Positions 40,521 through 49,936 of a stretch of DNA of 64,000 bases are shown here, one piece after another. The translations under genes and the position numbers were made by a program. How positions within the stretch are numbered: position 1 is the first letter of the stretch; each line of letters begins with the position of its first letter. Source of the stretch: Pseudooceanicola onchidii (GTDB lineage: Bacteria > Pseudomonadota > Alphaproteobacteria > Rhodobacterales > Rhodobacteraceae); NCBI RefSeq assembly GCF_004959925.1, contig NZ_SPUW01000001.1, positions 1 to 64,000 on the forward strand, read 5' to 3'. The notes under the pieces were generated by a model. It made no database searches. It saw only the letters and a program-made list of their open reading frames with translations, and was not told the origin of the DNA.

Positions 40521-41168
40521 TCAGGCGTCGGGCGGGAAGGCCTCGGCCAGCGCCTCGAACCCCTTCTGGTACAGGGCTTTCAGGTCGGTCACGGTCACCG
40601 GAACATGCGCGGTTTGCAGCGCGGTGGCATAGCCGCGGGCCAGCGGACCCGCGCCGATCAGCACCGCCTGCTGCCCCAGCCAAAGCGTCCGGGTCGCGCC
40701 GACCTCGGCCCCCATAAGCGCGCCAAGTTCCGCGCCGGGCGTCGCCGCATCCTGAAGAAGAAGGGGCAACCGTTCGGGCCGGTCGAGCGCGGCATCAAAA
40801 GCCTCGGGTCCGACGTCCGAAAGCCCGAGCGCGGCGGCGATCCGTGGCGTGGCGCTGCCCTGCTGGTGGATCACCTCGCGCGCCGACAGGGTGGCCCAAT
40901 GGGTTGCCGCACCGCCGACCAGAACCGCCACCCCGTCCCAATGCGGGTTGAGCGTCAGGAACCCCGCCAGCGCCAGCCGCAGCCGGGCAGGAATGGCCCC
41001 GAGTGCGGGCAGGTGCAGCACGCCGTCCGATCCCGGCATCCGCTCCGGCCGGACCGGGCCGTTCGCCTCGTCCGCCGGAACGTCCGGATGCCCGACGACG
41101 AACCGCCGCGCGGCCCCCTCAGAGCCCCAGGTGCCGTCCGTTCCGATGATCTCACCACGCCATGCCAT
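40521..41168 (-). CDS. 2-dehydro-3-deoxygalactonokinase-like protein, short
   Basis: The 215-residue protein resembles the C-terminal two thirds of DgoK-family ASKHA sugar kinases: LALAGFLTLNPHWDGVAVLV, THWATLSAREVIHQQGSAT, and VGATRTLWLGQQAVLIGAGPLARGYATAL near the end. The family is normally about 300 residues and begins with a DWGTS-type phosphate-binding motif, which is absent. The frame is open further upstream with plausible sequence (NVDPGRHAAYLAR) but no ATG, and it runs into the SulP gene. It may therefore be a remnant or a divergent short paralogue. The catalytic role is doubtful. Confidence 0.45.
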   Translation of the reverse strand: MAWRGEIIGTDGTWGSEGAARRFVVGHPDVPADEANGPVRPERMPGSDGVLHLPALGAIPARLRLALAGFLTLNPHWDGVAVLVGGAATHWATLSAREVIHQQGSATPRIAAALGLSDVGPEAFDAALDRPERLPLLLQDAATPGAELGALMGAEVGATRTLWLGQQAVLIGAGPLARGYATALQTAHVPVTVTDLKALYQKGFEALAEAFPPDA

Positions 41169-41220
41169 CCGGGCGAGATAGGCGGCATGGCGTCCGGGGT
41201 CAACGTTGGCGCGGCGAGGC

Positions 41221-42981
41221 TCAGCCCGCCGCGGCCACGCCCCGCACCGGCGATTTGGTCAATGCGACATGGGCATCGTATTGCGACAGGAAGACCTCTC
41301 CGGTCAGCTCGTCCAGGAAATGCGACCGCTTCAGCCGGTCCATCACCGGGCCCTTCACCTCGGACATGTGCAGCTTGATCCGCATCTCGCCGAGCCGCGT
41401 GTTGATCGCCTCAAGGCTTTCCAGCGCCGAGGTGTCGATCTCGTTCACCGCCGAACACATCAGCACCACGTGCCGGATCGGCTGGTCGCAGGCGAGCCGG
41501 TCATAGATCAGGTCCTGCAGGTAATGCGCGTTGGCGAAATAGAGGCTTTCGTCGATGCGGATGGTCAGAAGCTCGGGATGGGTCAGCACCGTGTGGCGGT
41601 TGATGTTGCGGAAATGCTGGGTGCCCGGCACCAGCCCGACCTCGGCCACATGCGGCTTGGACGTGCGATAGAGGAACAGACCGATCGACAGCAGCACACC
41701 GGCCGACACCCCGACCTCGACCCCCACGGCCAGCGTCAGCAGGATCGTCGCGGCCACGGCGGCAAAGTCCACGCGGTTGTAGCCCCAGGTCCGCTTGAGA
41801 ATCGAGAAATCGACAAGGCTCAGCACCGCCACGATGATGGTCGCCGCCAGCACGGCCTTGGGCAGCAGGTAAAGCAGCGGGGTCAACAGCATCGCGGCCA
41901 GCAGGATGCCGACAGCGGTGAAGGCTCCGGCGGCGGGCGTTTCGGCGCCGGCGTCAAAGTTCACGACCGACCGGGCAAAGCCCCCCGTCACCGGATAGCC
42001 CCCCGTCAGCGCCGCCGCGATGTTCGAGGTGCCAAGCCCGATAAGTTCCTGATCCGGCACGATCCGTTGGCGTTTCTTGGCCGCAAGCGTCTGCGCCACG
42101 GACACGGATTCGACGAAGCCGATGATCGAAATCAGCAGGGCAGAGACAAAGATCTGGCCCCAGAGATCCATGGAAAAGCTGGGCAGCGTCAGCGGCGGAA
42201 GGCCCATGGGCACGTCCCCGACGATCGCCACGCCCTTGGTGTCGAGGCCAAAGATCCAGACGGTCAGGATCGACACCGCAACGGCCGCGACCGGCCCGGC
42301 CTTGGCCAGCAGATCAGCCGTGCGCGGCTTCAGCCCGAAGGAGGCCAGAAGCGGCTTCAAGCCCTTACGCACCCAGAAGAGAAAGGCGATCGTGGCCGCG
42401 CCGATGATCAGTGTGATCACGTTCGTGTCGGGCAGGTTCGAGACGAGGTTCGTGACCAGCTCCAGCAGGTTGTGCCCGCCGGCCGAGACACCAAAGATAT
42501 GTTTCAGCTGCGAGGTCGCGATCAGGATGCCAGAGGCCGTGATGAACCCCGCGATGACGGGATGCGACAGAAAATTCGCAAGAAAACCAAGGCGGAAGAT
42601 CCCCATGACCGTCAGCATCAGGCCCGACACGAAGGCCAGCGTGATGGCCGCAGCGATATATTCCGGCGTGCCCTGAGCCGCCAGGTTGCCCGCCGCCGCC
42701 GCCGTCATCAGCGACACGACCGCCACGGGCCCCACGGCCAGCGCGCGGCTTGTGCCGAAGATCGCATAGGCCACCAGCGGCAGGATCGAGGCATATAGCC
42801 CCATTTCCGGCGGCAGGCCCGCCAGAAGCGCATAGGCCAGGGATTGCGGGATCAGCATGATGGTCACGATCACGGCCGCCACCAGGTCCGAGGTCAGGAC
42901 ATCCCGGTCATAGGTCTTGGACCACTCCAGGATCGGGAGATAGCGTCTGATTTTCAGTTGGCTGCGGCTTGGGCGTGACAC
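41221..42981 (-). CDS. SulP-family anion transporter with STAS domain
   Basis: The 586-residue protein has a transport core of about 12-14 membrane helices (LIPQSLAYALLAGLPPEMGL, YAIFGTSRALAVGPVAVVSL, GTSNIAAALTGGYPVTGGFA) and a C-terminal cytoplasmic STAS domain (about 445-560; LLTIRIDESLYFANAHYL, HVVLMCSAVNEIDTSALESL). Members move sulfate, bicarbonate or other anions. The GTG at 42981 has AAGGA 8 nt upstream. Upstream lies a perfect AT-rich inverted repeat at 43014-43041 that may be an operator. The substrate cannot be read from the sequence. Confidence 0.93.
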   Translation of the reverse strand: MSRPSRSQLKIRRYLPILEWSKTYDRDVLTSDLVAAVIVTIMLIPQSLAYALLAGLPPEMGLYASILPLVAYAIFGTSRALAVGPVAVVSLMTAAAAGNLAAQGTPEYIAAAITLAFVSGLMLTVMGIFRLGFLANFLSHPVIAGFITASGILIATSQLKHIFGVSAGGHNLLELVTNLVSNLPDTNVITLIIGAATIAFLFWVRKGLKPLLASFGLKPRTADLLAKAGPVAAVAVSILTVWIFGLDTKGVAIVGDVPMGLPPLTLPSFSMDLWGQIFVSALLISIIGFVESVSVAQTLAAKKRQRIVPDQELIGLGTSNIAAALTGGYPVTGGFARSVVNFDAGAETPAAGAFTAVGILLAAMLLTPLLYLLPKAVLAATIIVAVLSLVDFSILKRTWGYNRVDFAAVAATILLTLAVGVEVGVSAGVLLSIGLFLYRTSKPHVAEVGLVPGTQHFRNINRHTVLTHPELLTIRIDESLYFANAHYLQDLIYDRLACDQPIRHVVLMCSAVNEIDTSALESLEAINTRLGEMRIKLHMSEVKGPVMDRLKRSHFLDELTGEVFLSQYDAHVALTKSPVRGVAAAG

Positions 42982-43013
42982 GGGGGGTGTTCCTTAGAAG
43001 GGACTCGGCTTGC

Positions 43014-43041
43014 ATACATATAAGATATATTGAATATGTAT
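43014..43041. promoter_or_regulatory. AT-rich inverted repeat upstream of the SulP gene
   Basis: The perfect arms ATACATAT and ATATGTAT are separated by 12 nt (AAGATATATTGA), 33 bp upstream of the GTG start. The AT content contrasts sharply with the surrounding GC-rich DNA. Such dyads are typical of ArsR- or MarR-type operators overlapping a promoter. No regulator gene is adjacent. Confidence 0.5.
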
Positions 43042-43081
43042 TGCAACCCCGGATGGCGCCTTGTGACGTCGGGGCGTGGAT

Positions 43082-43137
43082 GGGGGGCTTCGCCCCCGGC
43101 CTGCGGCCTCCCCCAAGGTATTTTGGACCAGAAGAAG
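43082..43137 (+). repeat. dispersed hairpin/GTATTT element, copy 3
   Basis: This contains GGGGGC-TTC-GCCCCC followed by CCCCCAAGGTATTTTGGACC and AGAAGAAG. It lies downstream of polA and upstream of the SulP promoter region. The tail differs from copy 1 (GACCAGAAGAAG instead of GCAAGATGAAG), which defines a subfamily shared with 52935-52980. Confidence 0.7.
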
Positions 43138-43254
43138 ATCAGGTGCGGGGGTGGGGTCTGAAAGAAGGCGCGCGTGTGAGCGAAGCCAGGGCGCGTGCCG
43201 TGTCTTCCGCCATTGGTTTCAGTGTCTTGGGCCTGAAGTTCTGGCCGAGTGGGC

Positions 43255-46062
43255 CTAGTGTGCTTCGGCCCAGGTGTGACCAGATCCGGCATCGACCACC
43301 AGCGGCACGTCGATCTTCACGGCCGGGGCGGCGGCGGTTTCCATGACCTTGCGCGCGACCTCGGTGAGGTCGTCAACCGCGGCCTCGTCCACTTCGAAGA
43401 TCAGTTCGTCGTGGACCTGCAGAAGCATCTTGGCGGGCAGCTTTTCGATCGCTTCGGGCATCCGGATCATGGCGCGGCGGATGATGTCGGCGGCGGTGCC
43501 CTGGATCGGGGCGTTGATCGCGGCGCGGCGGGCGAACCCGGCGCGCGGCCCCTTGGCGGCGATTTCCGGGGTGTGGATGCGACGGCCGAAAAGCGTTTGA
43601 ACGTAACCGTTTGCCTTGCCGAATTCGGTCGTCGCATCCATGTAGTCGCGAATGCCGGGGAAGCGTTCGAAGTAGCTGTCGATGAAGCCCTGCGCCTCGG
43701 CCCGCGGGATGCGCAGGTTGCGGGCGAGGCCGAAGCCCGAGATGCCGTAGATCACGCCGAAGTTGATCGCCTTGGCCTGGCGGCGGATTTCCGGGGTCAT
43801 GTCCTCCATCGGGACGTTGAACATCTCGGATGCCGTGGCGGCGTGGATGTCCTGACCTTCCGCGAAGGCCTCTTTCAGCGCGGGGATGTCCGCGATATGG
43901 GCGAGGATGCGCAATTCGATCTGGGAATAGTCAAGCGAAACCAGTCGCTTGCCGTCGTCGGCGATGAAGGCTTCGCGGATGCGGCGGCCCTCTTCGGTGC
44001 GGACGGGGATGTTCTGCAGGTTCGGGTCGGTCGAGGCCAGACGCCCGGTGTTGGCGCCGGTCTGGACGTAGGAGGTGTGGACGCGGCCGGTTTCGGGGTT
44101 GATGTGCTCCTGCAGGCTGTCGGTGTAGGTCGATTTCAGTTTCGACAATTGCCGCCAGTCCAGAACGCGACCGGGCAATTCGTGTTCCGTTGCAAGGTCT
44201 TCCAGGACATCGGCACCGGTGGCATAGGCGCCGGTCTTGCCCTTCTTGCCGCCCTCCATCCCCATCTTGTCGAACAGGATTTCGCCCAGCTGTTTCGGCG
44301 ATCCGACGTTGAAATTCTCGCCCGCAAGCTCGTGAATTTCGGCCTCCAGCCCGGCCATTTTCTGGGCGAAGGCATTGGACATGCGGGATAAAACGTCGCG
44401 GTCAACCTTGATGCCGTGCATTTCCATCTGCGCCAGGACGGGCGAGAGGGGGCGTTCGAGGGTCTCGTAGACCGTCGTGACCTTCTTGGCGTGCAGTTGC
44501 GGCTTCAAGACCTTCCACAGGCGCAGCGTGATATCGGCGTCCTCGGCAGCATAAGCGGTGGCCTTGTCGAGCGGCACTTTGTCGAAGGTAATCATCGACT
44601 TGCCGGATCCGAGCAGATCCTTGATCGGGATAGGCTGGTGATCGAGATAGCGGTCGGACAGCGCATCCATGCCATGCTGGTGCAGCCCGGCGTTCAGCGC
44701 GTAGGAGAGCAGCATCGTGTCGTCGATCGGGGCGACGGTAACTCCGTACCTCTTGAGGATCTTGGCGTCGTATTTCATGTTCTGGCCGATCTTGAGGATC
44801 GACGGATCCTCGAAGACAGGCTTGAGCATGTCCAGCGCCTCGGCCTCGGCCATCTGCCCTTCGGCCAGGCTGTCAGAGGCGAAAAGTCCTTCGCCTTCAG
44901 AGGCTTTGTGGTTCAGCGGCACATAACACGCCTGCCCGGGGTCGGTGGCGAGGCAGATGCCGACAAGATCCACCCGCATCTCGTCCAGCCCGGTCGTTTC
45001 GGTGTCGACGGCGACGTAGCCGCGTTCGTAGATGCGGTCGATCCAGACTTGCAAGGCCTTGGCATCGCTGACCATTTCATACTTCGAGGTGTCGATTTCC
45101 GGCATCTCGACCGTCTCGGGCGCATCTTCGCCGCCCTGGGTGTTGACCTCGGGCAGGGCCGGGGCGTCGACCCCCATCTGGTCGGCGATGCGCTTGGTGA
45201 GGGTGCGGAATTCCATTTCGTTGAGGAAATTCAAAAGGGTATCCGCGTCCGGATCCTTCACCTCAAGATCATCCAGCGTGAAATCCAGCGGGGTGTCGCA
45301 ATCCAGCTGCACCAGCTTCTTGGACAGTTCGATCTGGGCGCGGTTGTCGATCAGGGTCTGGCGGCGCTTGGGCTGCTTGATCTCTTCGGCGCGGTCGAGG
45401 AGTTCCTCCAACGTGCCGTATTCATTGATCAAAAGCGCCGCGGTCTTGATCCCGATGCCCGGTGCGCCCGGCACGTTGTCGACCGAATCCCCGGCCAGCG
45501 CCTGCACGTCGACCACGCGGTCGGGACCTACGCCGAACTTGGCCTCAACCCCTTCGACGTCGATGCGGAGGTTCTTCATCGCGTCGAGCATTTCCACGCC
45601 GCCGCCCACCAACTGCATGAGATCCTTGTCAGAACTGATGATCGTCACGCGCCCACCGGCCTCGCGCGCCTGGCACGACAGGGTGGCGATGATGTCGTCG
45701 GCCTCAAAGCCCTCAAGTTCCTTGCAGGCGATGTTGAAGGCCTCGGTCGCGCGGCGGGTCAGGGGGATCTGCGGGCGCAGATCCTCGGGCATGGCTTCGC
45801 GGTTGGCCTTGTACAAGTCATAGAGATCATTGCGGAAAGTGTGGCTGCCCTTGTCGAAGATCACGGCGACATGGGTGGGCGCATCGGGGCCGGTGTTTCC
45901 TTCGACATAGCGGTGCAGCATGTTGCAAAAGCCCGACACGGCGCCCACGGGCAGCCTGTCGGATTTCCGCGTCAGCGGCGGAAGTGCATGATAAGCCCGG
46001 AAAATAAAGGCCGACCCGTCGATCAGGTGCAGGTGACAGCCTTTGCCGAATTGCTGGGTCAT
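43255..46062 (-). CDS. polA: DNA polymerase I
   Basis: The 935-residue protein has all three modules. The 5'-3' exonuclease (about 1-290) shows LHLIDGSAFIFRAYHALPPL and DVQALAGDSVDNVPGAPGIG. The 3'-5' exonuclease (about 345-540) has VAVDTETTGLDEM, KIGQNMKYDAKIL and YAAEDADITLRLW, with the acidic residues retained, so proofreading should be active. The polymerase (about 560-935) has LVSLDYSQIELRILAHI, RRQAKAINFGVIYGISGFGL and LLQVHDELIFEV. GGAGG precedes the ATG at 46062, so the upstream ATG at 46098 is rejected. It is divergent from the acidic secreted protein gene. Confidence 0.98.
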   Translation of the reverse strand: MTQQFGKGCHLHLIDGSAFIFRAYHALPPLTRKSDRLPVGAVSGFCNMLHRYVEGNTGPDAPTHVAVIFDKGSHTFRNDLYDLYKANREAMPEDLRPQIPLTRRATEAFNIACKELEGFEADDIIATLSCQAREAGGRVTIISSDKDLMQLVGGGVEMLDAMKNLRIDVEGVEAKFGVGPDRVVDVQALAGDSVDNVPGAPGIGIKTAALLINEYGTLEELLDRAEEIKQPKRRQTLIDNRAQIELSKKLVQLDCDTPLDFTLDDLEVKDPDADTLLNFLNEMEFRTLTKRIADQMGVDAPALPEVNTQGGEDAPETVEMPEIDTSKYEMVSDAKALQVWIDRIYERGYVAVDTETTGLDEMRVDLVGICLATDPGQACYVPLNHKASEGEGLFASDSLAEGQMAEAEALDMLKPVFEDPSILKIGQNMKYDAKILKRYGVTVAPIDDTMLLSYALNAGLHQHGMDALSDRYLDHQPIPIKDLLGSGKSMITFDKVPLDKATAYAAEDADITLRLWKVLKPQLHAKKVTTVYETLERPLSPVLAQMEMHGIKVDRDVLSRMSNAFAQKMAGLEAEIHELAGENFNVGSPKQLGEILFDKMGMEGGKKGKTGAYATGADVLEDLATEHELPGRVLDWRQLSKLKSTYTDSLQEHINPETGRVHTSYVQTGANTGRLASTDPNLQNIPVRTEEGRRIREAFIADDGKRLVSLDYSQIELRILAHIADIPALKEAFAEGQDIHAATASEMFNVPMEDMTPEIRRQAKAINFGVIYGISGFGLARNLRIPRAEAQGFIDSYFERFPGIRDYMDATTEFGKANGYVQTLFGRRIHTPEIAAKGPRAGFARRAAINAPIQGTAADIIRRAMIRMPEAIEKLPAKMLLQVHDELIFEVDEAAVDDLTEVARKVMETAAAPAVKIDVPLVVDAGSGHTWAEAH

Positions 46063-46296
46063 GGGGGCCTCCGTTCCGCGTTGCGGAGGTTGTGCCATGA
46101 TCCGCAGGACGGGGCCAGAGGCATTCGGCAGGCCCTTGAAAACAAGGAGAAACGCGGGATGGATCAGTTTTGCTAATGAGAACCCGTTTCAATAAGCAGG
46201 ACTGATTTCGCGATGCCGGGTCAACGCGATTTTTGCGAAACTTCACTCAAAAGGTAAACTGCTACTATCGCCGGGCGCACCCTGCGCCGCACATAT

Positions 46297-46313
46297 ACTT
46301 TCGTATAGAAAGT
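46297..46313. promoter_or_regulatory. small inverted repeat ACTTTC-GTATA-GAAAGT
   Basis: Six-base arms with a five-base loop sit 21 bp upstream of the secreted-protein ATG in the 272-bp region shared with polA. It could be an operator or a 5' leader hairpin. Confidence 0.35.
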
Positions 46314-46334
46314 GCGCATTCAGGATCAGATTTC

Positions 46335-48356
46335 ATGCCGAAGAAAGATTTCACGACCACCGGCAAGGGTGGTGGCAAAGGCGGTGGTAAGAACAACGAT
46401 GGTGGCTCGGACGGGGGTGGCGGTGGCGATACCGGATCGACCACGGAAACCTTCCGCGGCGGTCGCGGTGGGGACACCTATGTCTATGACGGATCCCGCT
46501 ACGATTACGACATCACGACCGATGGCAATGGCAACTGGACGGTCATCGACCTGAACCCCGATGATGGCGACACCGGCACCGATTACTTCACCAAGTGGGA
46601 GTCGTTCGAGTTCAACGATTTCACCGTGTCGCTCAGAAACATCTATCCCGCTTACCTGACCGGTCCGGACAGCCTGCGCCTGACCCTGGGCGAGAGCGTG
46701 GAATTCACCCTGACCGCGACGGACGGTGACGGCGTGGATCAGTATGGCGAGATCAGGCCCTGGTCGCCCGGTGGGCCGATCCGGTTGGGGTCGATGACCT
46801 TTGTGGAGGACCGGTTCTGGAACGGCCCCGACGGCGGCACGATCGAGGCGACCTATGTTTTCGACAGCGGCGACATCATCTTCTACCACGAGGACGAAGC
46901 GGCCGCCCTGGCGGAAGGCGAAATCTTCTACGACACCCGCAGCTTCATCTATGGGCAGGTGCACGAGATCACCTTTGAAATCGTCGGGGTGAACGACCTG
47001 CCCGTCCTAACCGAACAGTGGTGGGACATCTTCGCCTTCCACAACGGCGCGAATGCTGTGCTTGACCTGGCGCCCGCCGGATCGGACGTGGACAGCGACG
47101 ACACCGGCGCCAGCCTGACCTATGAAGTCGTCAGTGTGACCGAAGGATTCCAGGTGCGGATCGAGGGGACGACCCTGATCCTTGAGGGCGGGCCGGATCA
47201 GGCGATCCTTGACAGTGACGAGTCGGTTGAAGGTGCGGTCGAAATCCGCGCCCGCGATCGTCATGGCGCCTATGCCGAGGACACGATCATCGTGGATCTG
47301 TCCGTGACGGGCAGCGGTCAGCCGATTTCCCCGGTGATGCAGCCTGACGGCACGGTCGATCTGGCCGCGCTGGGGGTTGTCGCGGGCGAGGGGCTGTTTT
47401 TCGACATTGCGGATGGCTACGACGACGACCCGGCGCTTCTGGCGCTGCTGTCGGGCACCGATGGCGATGACCTGTGGCAGGTCACGGCGGCGCGCATGGG
47501 AAACATCATGCCGAACCCCGAGTATTACGATTTCTACGAGGACAATAACGGCCCGCTGACCAACTACGAGTCACTTCCCGTGTCGCTGGGCGACGGCAAT
47601 GACCTGGCCGTGCTGCGGCTTGAAAGCGACAGCCTTGCCTCGATGGAGATGGTGTCGGTCGCGACGGACGGGGGCGATGACATCGTGCATGTGACCTTTG
47701 ACGCCAATGTCTCGTTCTCGACCGGGTCGATCAATACCGGGATGGGCAGCGACCAGGTTTACCTGCGGATGGGCAGCAGCTTTGAAAACCTCTGGGCCGG
47801 GTCGATCAACACCGGGTCGGGCCATGACTATGTCGATGTGCACCTGTGGGACAGCGACACCACCAACGGGCCGGACGGGTTCGCGGTGTTCAACGGCGGC
47901 GTGAGCCTGGGCAGCGGCAATGACCACCTGCGGATCGTGATCGAGGGGACGGAGGCCCTGTCTTCGGCCGGGGTCGGTCTGGCGATCGACGGCGGCGCGG
48001 GGGATGATTTCATCTTCTTCGACAATTCGGCCGTGACGCTGCGCGAGGATGCCATCGGGTACAAGGGTGGCTACGACGGAGAGATCAACCTGGGCACCGG
48101 CAACGATCACCTTGTGATGAACCTGTCGCTGGCGGACGGCTGGACCAACGAGCTTGAGATCGACGGCGGATTTACCCGGGATGACGTGGACTATGACGTG
48201 GTCGAACTGCTGCACCTGACGGCGGCGGATGATTTCACCGTGACGCGCGTCAACGACTGGACGGTCGAGCTGCAGCACATGAAGCAGATCATCAGCTTCA
48301 CCAATGTCGACGAGGTGACGCTGGGCGACGGCACGAGCCTGTTCGGCTATCTCTGA
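46335..48356 (+). CDS. large acidic secreted repeat protein, probable type I secretion substrate
   Basis: The 673-residue, strongly acidic protein starts MPKKDFTTTGKGGGKGGGKN with a glycine-rich segment and no signal peptide. A cadherin/VCBS-like region follows (about 200-350; GVNDLPVLTEQWWDIFAFHN, then VEIRARDRHGAYAEDTIIVD). From about 350 to 640 there are repeated turns of the form GxGNDxL or GSGHDYV (SLGDGNDLAVLRL, NTGSGHDYVDVHLW, LGSGNDHLRIVIEG, LGTGNDHLVMNLS), a degenerate relative of calcium-binding RTX nonapeptides. The C-terminus is hydrophobic (SFTNVDEVTLGDGTSLFGYL), as in type I substrates. No ABC exporter is adjacent. A strong terminator follows at once. Confidence 0.75.
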   Translation: MPKKDFTTTGKGGGKGGGKNNDGGSDGGGGGDTGSTTETFRGGRGGDTYVYDGSRYDYDITTDGNGNWTVIDLNPDDGDTGTDYFTKWESFEFNDFTVSLRNIYPAYLTGPDSLRLTLGESVEFTLTATDGDGVDQYGEIRPWSPGGPIRLGSMTFVEDRFWNGPDGGTIEATYVFDSGDIIFYHEDEAAALAEGEIFYDTRSFIYGQVHEITFEIVGVNDLPVLTEQWWDIFAFHNGANAVLDLAPAGSDVDSDDTGASLTYEVVSVTEGFQVRIEGTTLILEGGPDQAILDSDESVEGAVEIRARDRHGAYAEDTIIVDLSVTGSGQPISPVMQPDGTVDLAALGVVAGEGLFFDIADGYDDDPALLALLSGTDGDDLWQVTAARMGNIMPNPEYYDFYEDNNGPLTNYESLPVSLGDGNDLAVLRLESDSLASMEMVSVATDGGDDIVHVTFDANVSFSTGSINTGMGSDQVYLRMGSSFENLWAGSINTGSGHDYVDVHLWDSDTTNGPDGFAVFNGGVSLGSGNDHLRIVIEGTEALSSAGVGLAIDGGAGDDFIFFDNSAVTLREDAIGYKGGYDGEINLGTGNDHLVMNLSLADGWTNELEIDGGFTRDDVDYDVVELLHLTAADDFTVTRVNDWTVELQHMKQIISFTNVDEVTLGDGTSLFGYL

Positions 48357-48371
48357 GCCCAATTGAAACGC

Positions 48372-48411
48372 AAAGGCCCCGCCCCGGGTGATCCGGGACG
48401 GGGCCTTTTTT
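48372..48411 (+). terminator. rho-independent terminator of the secreted-protein gene
   Basis: The arms AAGGCCCCGCCCCGG and CCGGGACGGGGCCTT are separated by a 5-nt loop and followed by a run of six T. It lies 16 bp after the stop codon. The convergent MFS gene ends at 48431, so it may serve both strands. Confidence 0.9.
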
Positions 48412-48430
48412 CCGGGCGCATCCTGCCCGA

Positions 48431-49936
48431 TTATTCGATGATCACCGGGGCCTTGGGCGCATCGTCATAGTCCGGCGCGCGCAGCAGCATCGCGCCAAGC
48501 GCCACAAGCACATAGGCCACGAGGTTGTAGATCATCGAGGTCGACATCGCGTCGACGAATGCCGCGTCCCGGGTCGCGCCGGCGGCCATCGACCCGCTGA
48601 GGGTCGAGAAGAAGATCTGGCTGACCACGGCGATGCCAAGCGCGCCGCCGGCCTGCTGGATCGCCTGCAAGGCGCCCGACCCGGCCCCGGCGTCCTGCGG
48701 CGGCACGCCCGCCAGGATCGTCTGGAACAGCGGCGCGATCGAGGTGGCCAGGCCCAGCCCGCCGATGAAGAGCGGCAGGAAGAAATCCCAGTGATCGACG
48801 GACTGGTCGACCCCCAGCACCACGGTGCGCAGGGCGTAGATCGCGACGAACAGCACGGCGACGCCGACGATGATCCGTTGCTTCTGCCAGCGCGCCCCCA
48901 GCTTGCCCGACACCACCGAGGCGATCAGGATGCCAAGCGGGAAGGGCACGGTCGTCAGGCCCGAGGTCAGCGGGTCAAAGCCGAAGCCCTGCTGCAGGAA
49001 CAGCGCGAGCACCAGGAACAGCGCGGGCATGGCCGAGAAGTAGACCATCGACATCGCCCCGCCGAGCGCGAAGTTCCACGCCTTGAGAAGCGAGATCGGC
49101 ATGACCTGCGCCTGTCCGCGCCGGTTCTGCCGCGCCTCCCACAGCACGAAGCCCACGAACAGCGGTGCCGAGGCGATCATGAGCGCAAAGCACCACCAGG
49201 GCCAGCCAAGCGCGCGGCCTTCGACCAGCGGGAAGATCAGCGCCAGCATGGCCGCCGCGATGAAGGCGATGCCGCCCCAGTCGTTGCGCAGGCTGCGGTC
49301 GCCCGGCAGGTCGGGGATCAGCCGCGAGGCCGCCACCAGCGCGAACAGGCCGATCGGCAGGTTGATCAGGAAGATCGGGCGCCAGCCCAGCCCCCAGAGG
49401 TCCGCATTGATCAGCGCCCCGCCCAGGATCGGCCCGGTGACCGAGGCCAGCCCCGCCGTCAGACCGAACAGCGCGAAGGCCCCGCCCCGTGCGCGGGGCG
49501 GAAAGAGGTTCTGCGCGATGGCCATGACCTGCGGCATCATCACCGCCCCGGCCGCGCCCTGAATCACCCGGGCCGCCACCAGAAATTCGATCGACGGTGC
49601 CACCCCGCACAGCGCCGAGGCGCCGGTAAAGGCCGCGACCCCGTAAAGGAACAGCCGCTTGCGCCCGACGATGTCGCCGTACCGCCCCATGGGCAGCAGG
49701 CCAAGCGCGAAGACCAGGATATAGCCCGCCACGACCCATTCGATCTGGCTTTCGGTCGCGCCGAGGCCCGATTGCAACGAGGGCAGGGCGACGTTCACGA
49801 TGGTCACGTCGATCAGGTTCATGAACTGCGCGATCAGGATCGTCAGGAAGGCCGCCCACCTGGTGCGGTTGTCGATCGTGTCGTGAATCGGGGCGATATC
49901 GGGGGGCATGTCCTGCGGATCGGCAAGGGCGGTCAT
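48431..49936 (-). CDS. DHA2-family (EmrB/QacA) MFS drug exporter
   Basis: The 501-residue protein has about 14 membrane helices. Motif A-like sequences are present (LLPMGRYGDIVGRKRLFLYG), with the family motif near LMNLIDVTIVNVALPSLQ and WRPIFLINLPIGLFALV after helix 5. It would export hydrophobic or cationic compounds using the proton gradient. The ATG overlaps the TetR stop as ATGA, so the regulator and exporter form one operon under the palindrome at 50568-50583. The substrate cannot be inferred. Confidence 0.92.
   Translation of the reverse strand: MTALADPQDMPPDIAPIHDTIDNRTRWAAFLTILIAQFMNLIDVTIVNVALPSLQSGLGATESQIEWVVAGYILVFALGLLPMGRYGDIVGRKRLFLYGVAAFTGASALCGVAPSIEFLVAARVIQGAAGAVMMPQVMAIAQNLFPPRARGGAFALFGLTAGLASVTGPILGGALINADLWGLGWRPIFLINLPIGLFALVAASRLIPDLPGDRSLRNDWGGIAFIAAAMLALIFPLVEGRALGWPWWCFALMIASAPLFVGFVLWEARQNRRGQAQVMPISLLKAWNFALGGAMSMVYFSAMPALFLVLALFLQQGFGFDPLTSGLTTVPFPLGILIASVVSGKLGARWQKQRIIVGVAVLFVAIYALRTVVLGVDQSVDHWDFFLPLFIGGLGLATSIAPLFQTILAGVPPQDAGAGSGALQAIQQAGGALGIAVVSQIFFSTLSGSMAAGATRDAAFVDAMSTSMIYNLVAYVLVALGAMLLRAPDYDDAPKAPVIIE

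Noticed and set aside
41206-46176. Several long plus-strand frames opposite SulP and polA
   Set aside because: Rich in arginine, histidine and glutamine, as expected for antisense frames. SulP and polA are unambiguous.
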